A stretch of DNA of 64,000 bases, from contig NC_088679.1 in NCBI RefSeq assembly GCF_950023065.1, forward strand, positions 48,918,001-48,982,000, given 5' to 3'. The DNA is from Planococcus citri (Eukaryota > Arthropoda > Insecta > Hemiptera > Pseudococcidae). How positions within the stretch are numbered: position 1 is the stretch's first letter; every line of letters starts with the position of its first letter. The notes beneath the pieces were generated by a model that was not told the DNA's origin, searched no databases, and worked only from the letters and a program-made list of their open reading frames with translations. Both the position numbers and the translations under genes were made by a program. Of the stretch, positions 59,701-64,000 are shown one piece after another.

Positions 59701-62700
59701 TCCTGAATATCATCTAATAACAACACATGTTGAATACATTAATAAACTCGTTTCCATGCTACGTCTATATTTAGTACAGGACAAATACTTGAAGAACACT
59801 TGCAAATAGTGTTTTTTTCTCTTCCTTCTGTTTCTTTCAACTAGTTTTTTTTCTCCTTTAATTTTTTTGACTGCATATTCATTTATGTACACTTTCTTAA
59901 TTACATATTCAACTTGTTACTATGTGGGGATGGCGTAGTAATATATAGCGAAATTTCAAGGAATACTATAATCAAAAAAATCTTTATTTCTTGTACTCAT
60001 CGTGAGTAGTGGTGCATTATTTCGTTTTTTTTTTTTTTGTAACACCAAGCAGATGTTTTCTCATACAAAATAGGCGATAATGTGAATTAAAAGCAGCTTA
60101 GAGATATCTACAATTACCAACTAATTTGCACTTGTCTACGTTGTTGTGCTTCTGCAAGTGATGTGTATTTCTATGAAGGAATGAATTTCAGGTGTTAGAG
60201 TTGATCGAAATATAAGCAAATCTCGAGTGAAAAATTATTTTTGATCATTCAAAAAATGGATACTTAACTGAAGTCAGTTTCAAAATTCAAACGATTTTCT
60301 ATAGAAAATTGATGGAACGTTTTACTCCGAGGTTGGCAACTTGTCGACAACATACATTGTGATATGCTAAAAAGTATCGATTTTAAAATATTTTGTCTGA
60401 TTGTGAGTTTCAAGATCTTGGAAGTAATACGGAAAAATTCTTGATATTACGCATAGGCTGTACGTAGCTTTGGAAAACTGGGAAAAAATGATCAATTTTC
60501 AACATTTTTAGTCACACCGAACCATACTTGAGGAATATGAAGTCCGATTTTTGAGAACATGGAAAAAATCAGTTGATTACTGCGAAGTTATGTGGATGTG
60601 GAACTCTCAAAATAACTTTCTGACATTCTATCAGACTTTTGAAATCTTGGAAAAATCCTACTCCCAATCACTATTTTGGGGTAAATTACCTACCGATAAT
60701 TTTTGATGAATTGGTATTAATGTTTCTGTAAATTACTACTAACATAGGTACATAATATAGTTTTTGATGAAAATATACTGATAATTTTTGGTAATTAGGT
60801 ATTGACGAATTGCTCGCAATTTTCACATGGATGGGCCTATATATCTAATTTTTTTGAACTCTACTTCTAGTTGGACTGATGAGTTCCTGGAATCATGCCA
60901 GGCATTCTGTAAGTTTGAAAACAATCATGTAGATGTTCTCATCAGTGACAGTTCATAATTGAGTTTCAAACAAAGAACGTACTTATCTATGATTTGAAAC
61001 TTTCCTCAGAGAGGATACTTTACCCCATTTCTCATTGATTAGGTAATCTGACTTTGTACCTATTGCATATTTTGAAGATTTTAAAATCATAATTATAAGA
61101 TTTTTAATTTTCCATTTTGGATTTGGCTACTAAAATTTGTTGAGTTTCCGTGCAATGGTGATGGCCAAGAGGTTTCCTAGTTGATAGTAAACGCAGTTGA
61201 AATTGAGAAAAGAAAGTCATGAGTGCTAGATTATAATCTTGGGAAATTTTTTGATCTATAAAAAAAATCAACTTCAAATTTTCTGTGTATTTTTTTCATA
61301 GTTAGGTATTCCTCGTTTTGAATGAATTTGATGGTAAGTACATATTTGCAGGAATCTGTGTTATTTTAACTGATTCAGCCTTGCCATTTGGAGTAATATC
61401 ATATCGCTTGCCAACTTGAAATCAATTGTTCATATCTTTCTTACAGTATAAGTATCGTATCTATCTATGGAGGGTCCGAGGGACATGAAAAAAAAAAACC
61501 GTGTAAGTAACTACCTAAGTACATTATTAGAATGTGTAAGATGCTTAGAAAGGTTGCACCAAGTATTGAAAATAGGTATCTGTTGAAGGTAGACAGCATC
61601 GTTTATTAGCTCAGATATCTGTTCGGAGTTATTTTATTACTCAGCGAGTTTATGGTCTGAACTTCGAAAAAAGAACGAGAGATGAATGTGCTAACGTGGC
61701 TTGTGATTATAAGACACAAACATAGGTTGGCTGTATTGTATCGGTTCTTCGTGAAATATGCCAATTACCTTTTTTTCCCCCATTTTGCTGTGAGGATTAA
61801 GAATCCGTATCTGTGTCCTGTGTTTGGCGTTCGATTGATTTAATTTTGTATCGCGTTTCACTACACGTAGTTGAGATCCTAACCTATCTACACAGTAATA
61901 ATTTGAAAATTTTCCATGTGATACGAGTACGAATTGTTGTACAAGTACTATACTTATTACTTTAACTATACTATACCTATATGTCTGCTCGTAATGAACG
62001 AAATTAAAATCACTTTAGATAGGTATTTCAAGACTTATTAATTCGATGCGATTTGTAGATATACATTCATCTAAAATCTAAGGTTGGTAGTTGGTGAAAA
62101 GATGCTGGTGTAAAGTATTCTATTCATCAATAAGTGTTAATGATTGATCAGGTATCAAGTTAGGTATAAACGAGAGAGAGAAAAAACTTGAAATTTCAAG
62201 GTGAATGTGACGTAATCATCGTACCATCGCGATAGGGGCCAAAATTGTATACTATCCGGTGGCATGTAACGAACCAAATACTTGGCCAATAAAAACGTCA
62301 TTGATAATGTAATTTATTTTAGAATTTTTAAAACGAATACGAGGTATTAGCGATTAACCGAAAAACTGGCTTGAAAACGAAAAATCATCTGCGACGTTTT
62401 TTTTTCATCCTAGCTCCACACAATCCAAGCTCTTATAATCTTATAGGTAAAGCGAGTTTTTTTAAATCGTTTGTATTCGAGATTGGTTTAAAAATAGGCA
62501 CTCGATTAGATGTCCAGAATTACTTGTGCCGCGCTGTGGTACCCATCCCAAGTGTATGTAGGGAGACCAATGCTAGAAATTTTACTGCAAATTTATTCTA
62601 GTCTGCCAAAGTACCTGTCTCTGGATGCAATTTTACGTCGATTTGTGGTACCTACTTATAACGTTATTTCGCATAATTTCATCTTATTACTATTTTTATT

Positions 62701-64000
62701 GGTTTTTGATTTGGTTTGTCCATGTGTACTTACAGTATTTCGCTTACCTACTACAGCTGAACCCTGAACCGCCACATATTTTTCTGTCTGTAGAATTTAG
62801 TGACCATAATATCGTCCATCTAACAAAATTTTTCCACCCATGATTCGCATCGAATAGAATATTTTAACCGCCGAAATGTATTCTTATCTTTACAACAGGA
62901 AAGTGACTTTTAATCGCTGGTTTACAAAAAAAAAATACAGTCAATTGGCAGAAGATAAGGCAGCGAAACTGATAAGATAACACTCGTGAAACCCTTTTCT
63001 GATAAGAGTAAGCTTGGCCCAACATAAATATCCATCTGGTTATACAAAGCTGTTAATAATACGAACTGATACAGTTGAACATTCGTATATTAAACGTTTC
63101 CTATTTGAAATTTCAACACTTCGTTTTACACAGTGAAACAAAGTATTTGGTGGCAGCTGTGCTGTTGATAGGTTTGGGTACATGGAACAGAAAAGCTGAG
63201 TATCTTTGACACCTATTATCAGCGTAGCTTGATGAAGTTGACGATTATTTTCCGTTTTGGAGATTCATTTGCGGATAAATTTGGTTGTATGTATTACTCA
63301 CAATCACTTTATGCTGATGGATTCGAACGATGATATTTCTAATGTACCATTGTACTACCTAGGGGCGAATGAAAATATAAATTCATCAACTTTTTCGCAC
63401 GTAACTATAGTCCTTTCTCATAGACTGTAATCGATTTGGAATTTTTGCCGATAAGATAATTTCAACGTGTAGGTTTAAAAGCGTTCGAAAGTTGTTCATT
63501 ATCGTACATTAATTTTATTGTGGTTTAATAAAACGAATCGAGCGAAGTTACCTATTTTACAGAAATTTTGTGTTGAATAAGTAATAATGAACGGCGATGT
63601 CGAAGCAAAATGAAACCGCGAGCTGAAGGGCACAAAAGAATTAACCATACTACTCGAAAGTTGTTACGTTTAAACTATTTTCAAAAACGAATTCCTTATA
63701 CGATGAATTTTTAAACGAAAGTTTCACGTCGAAAGGTTGCCGAGAGAAATTTTCAAAGTTAATCTGTATAGCTTTTTCGAATACTGTTATTACGTGGTAC
63801 AATTTATGTACGTACCTACGAAATTAATCAATTTTATAAATTTTCAAAGGAAAAGATTTGTTTCGAAACATTTTACTAGGAAATGAGAAAAAACCAATCG
63901 CGTCATGCTACTTTTTCAGCGGGAAGAGGAGAGAGGGGGCTGCGAAATTGAAAACATCTGAAGACATTTGGATGCCTAGCTGTTTAATACTTGATCTGAA
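56741..64000. other. Long stretch without a recognisable gene
   Basis: AT-rich DNA with a T28 run at 58005-58032, a G-rich run at 58547-58559 and scattered TACCTA words. Short frames up to 119 codons show no domains; the one at 57752-58111 runs through the T tract. A 32-nt segment bounded by good splice signals at 61301-61332 has stops in all frames. Nothing more is supported. Confidence 0.5.

Noticed and set aside
61301..61332. Mini-exon between TTTTTTTCATAG and ATG|GTAAGT
   Set aside because: All three frames contain a stop within 32 nt, so it cannot be an internal coding exon.
1..64000. CRISPR arrays, bacterial operons, prophage, tRNA and rRNA genes
   Set aside because: No regularly spaced repeats, no gene packing with ribosome binding sites and no cloverleaf or rRNA sequence were recognised; the window reads as animal nuclear DNA.

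Overview
The window looks like ordinary animal nuclear DNA from an AT-rich insect genome, most likely a sap-sucking hemipteran of the aphid/scale-insect group (Sternorrhyncha, possibly a mealybug). The reasons are: no long open reading frame on either strand (the longest is about 140 codons, near chance for DNA this AT-rich), no bacterial gene packing, many intron-like T-runs, CpG not visibly depleted, and a very frequent dispersed TAGGTA/GGTACC/TACCTA vocabulary that I associate with sternorrhynchan genomes. The taxon is an inference. No gene in the window can be named with confidence.

Layout. (1) 1-17.9 kb: mostly featureless AT-rich sequence rich in TACCTA words, with a GC-richer fragment at the left edge, a possible minus-strand membrane-protein (chemoreceptor-like) exon at 10.5-10.9 kb and a minus-strand exon candidate with good splice signals at 12.1-12.26 kb. 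(2) 18-28.9 kb: a cluster of small DNA transposons. These are a 273-bp TA-flanked MITE, two roughly 1-kb TA-flanked elements whose terminal motif recurs seven times inside each, a 687-bp hAT-type foldback with a perfect 8-bp target-site duplication, and a short inverted-repeat element. (3) 29.2-44 kb: sequence of different texture (visibly T>A and G>C, fewer TACCTA words, more CpG). It holds several promoter/first-exon candidates on the plus strand (about 29.2-29.5, 34.25-34.64, 35.15-35.19 and 36.65-36.90 kb), each ending in a strong GTAAGT or GTGAGT donor. I read this as the 5' part of one or more plus-strand genes with alternative first exons and long introns; downstream coding exons are not identifiable here. 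It also contains a 278-bp hAT-type palindromic MITE. (4) 44.2-49.2 kb: a second repeat cluster: a tandem duplication of about 500 bp, an 80-bp direct repeat, a 510-bp hAT-type MITE with twelve TTTAAA motifs, and a second copy of the short inverted-repeat element. (5) 49.2-64 kb: mostly unassigned sequence with one diverged foldback at 55.8-56.7 kb.

The best supported features are the three hAT-type elements, each with an exact 8-bp duplication, and the three TA-flanked elements. All five of the longer ones are non-autonomous (no transposase) and four of them carry one short motif repeated many times near or between the ends, which is the main unusual theme of the window. Exon calls rest only on splice signals and short open frames and should be read as hypotheses.
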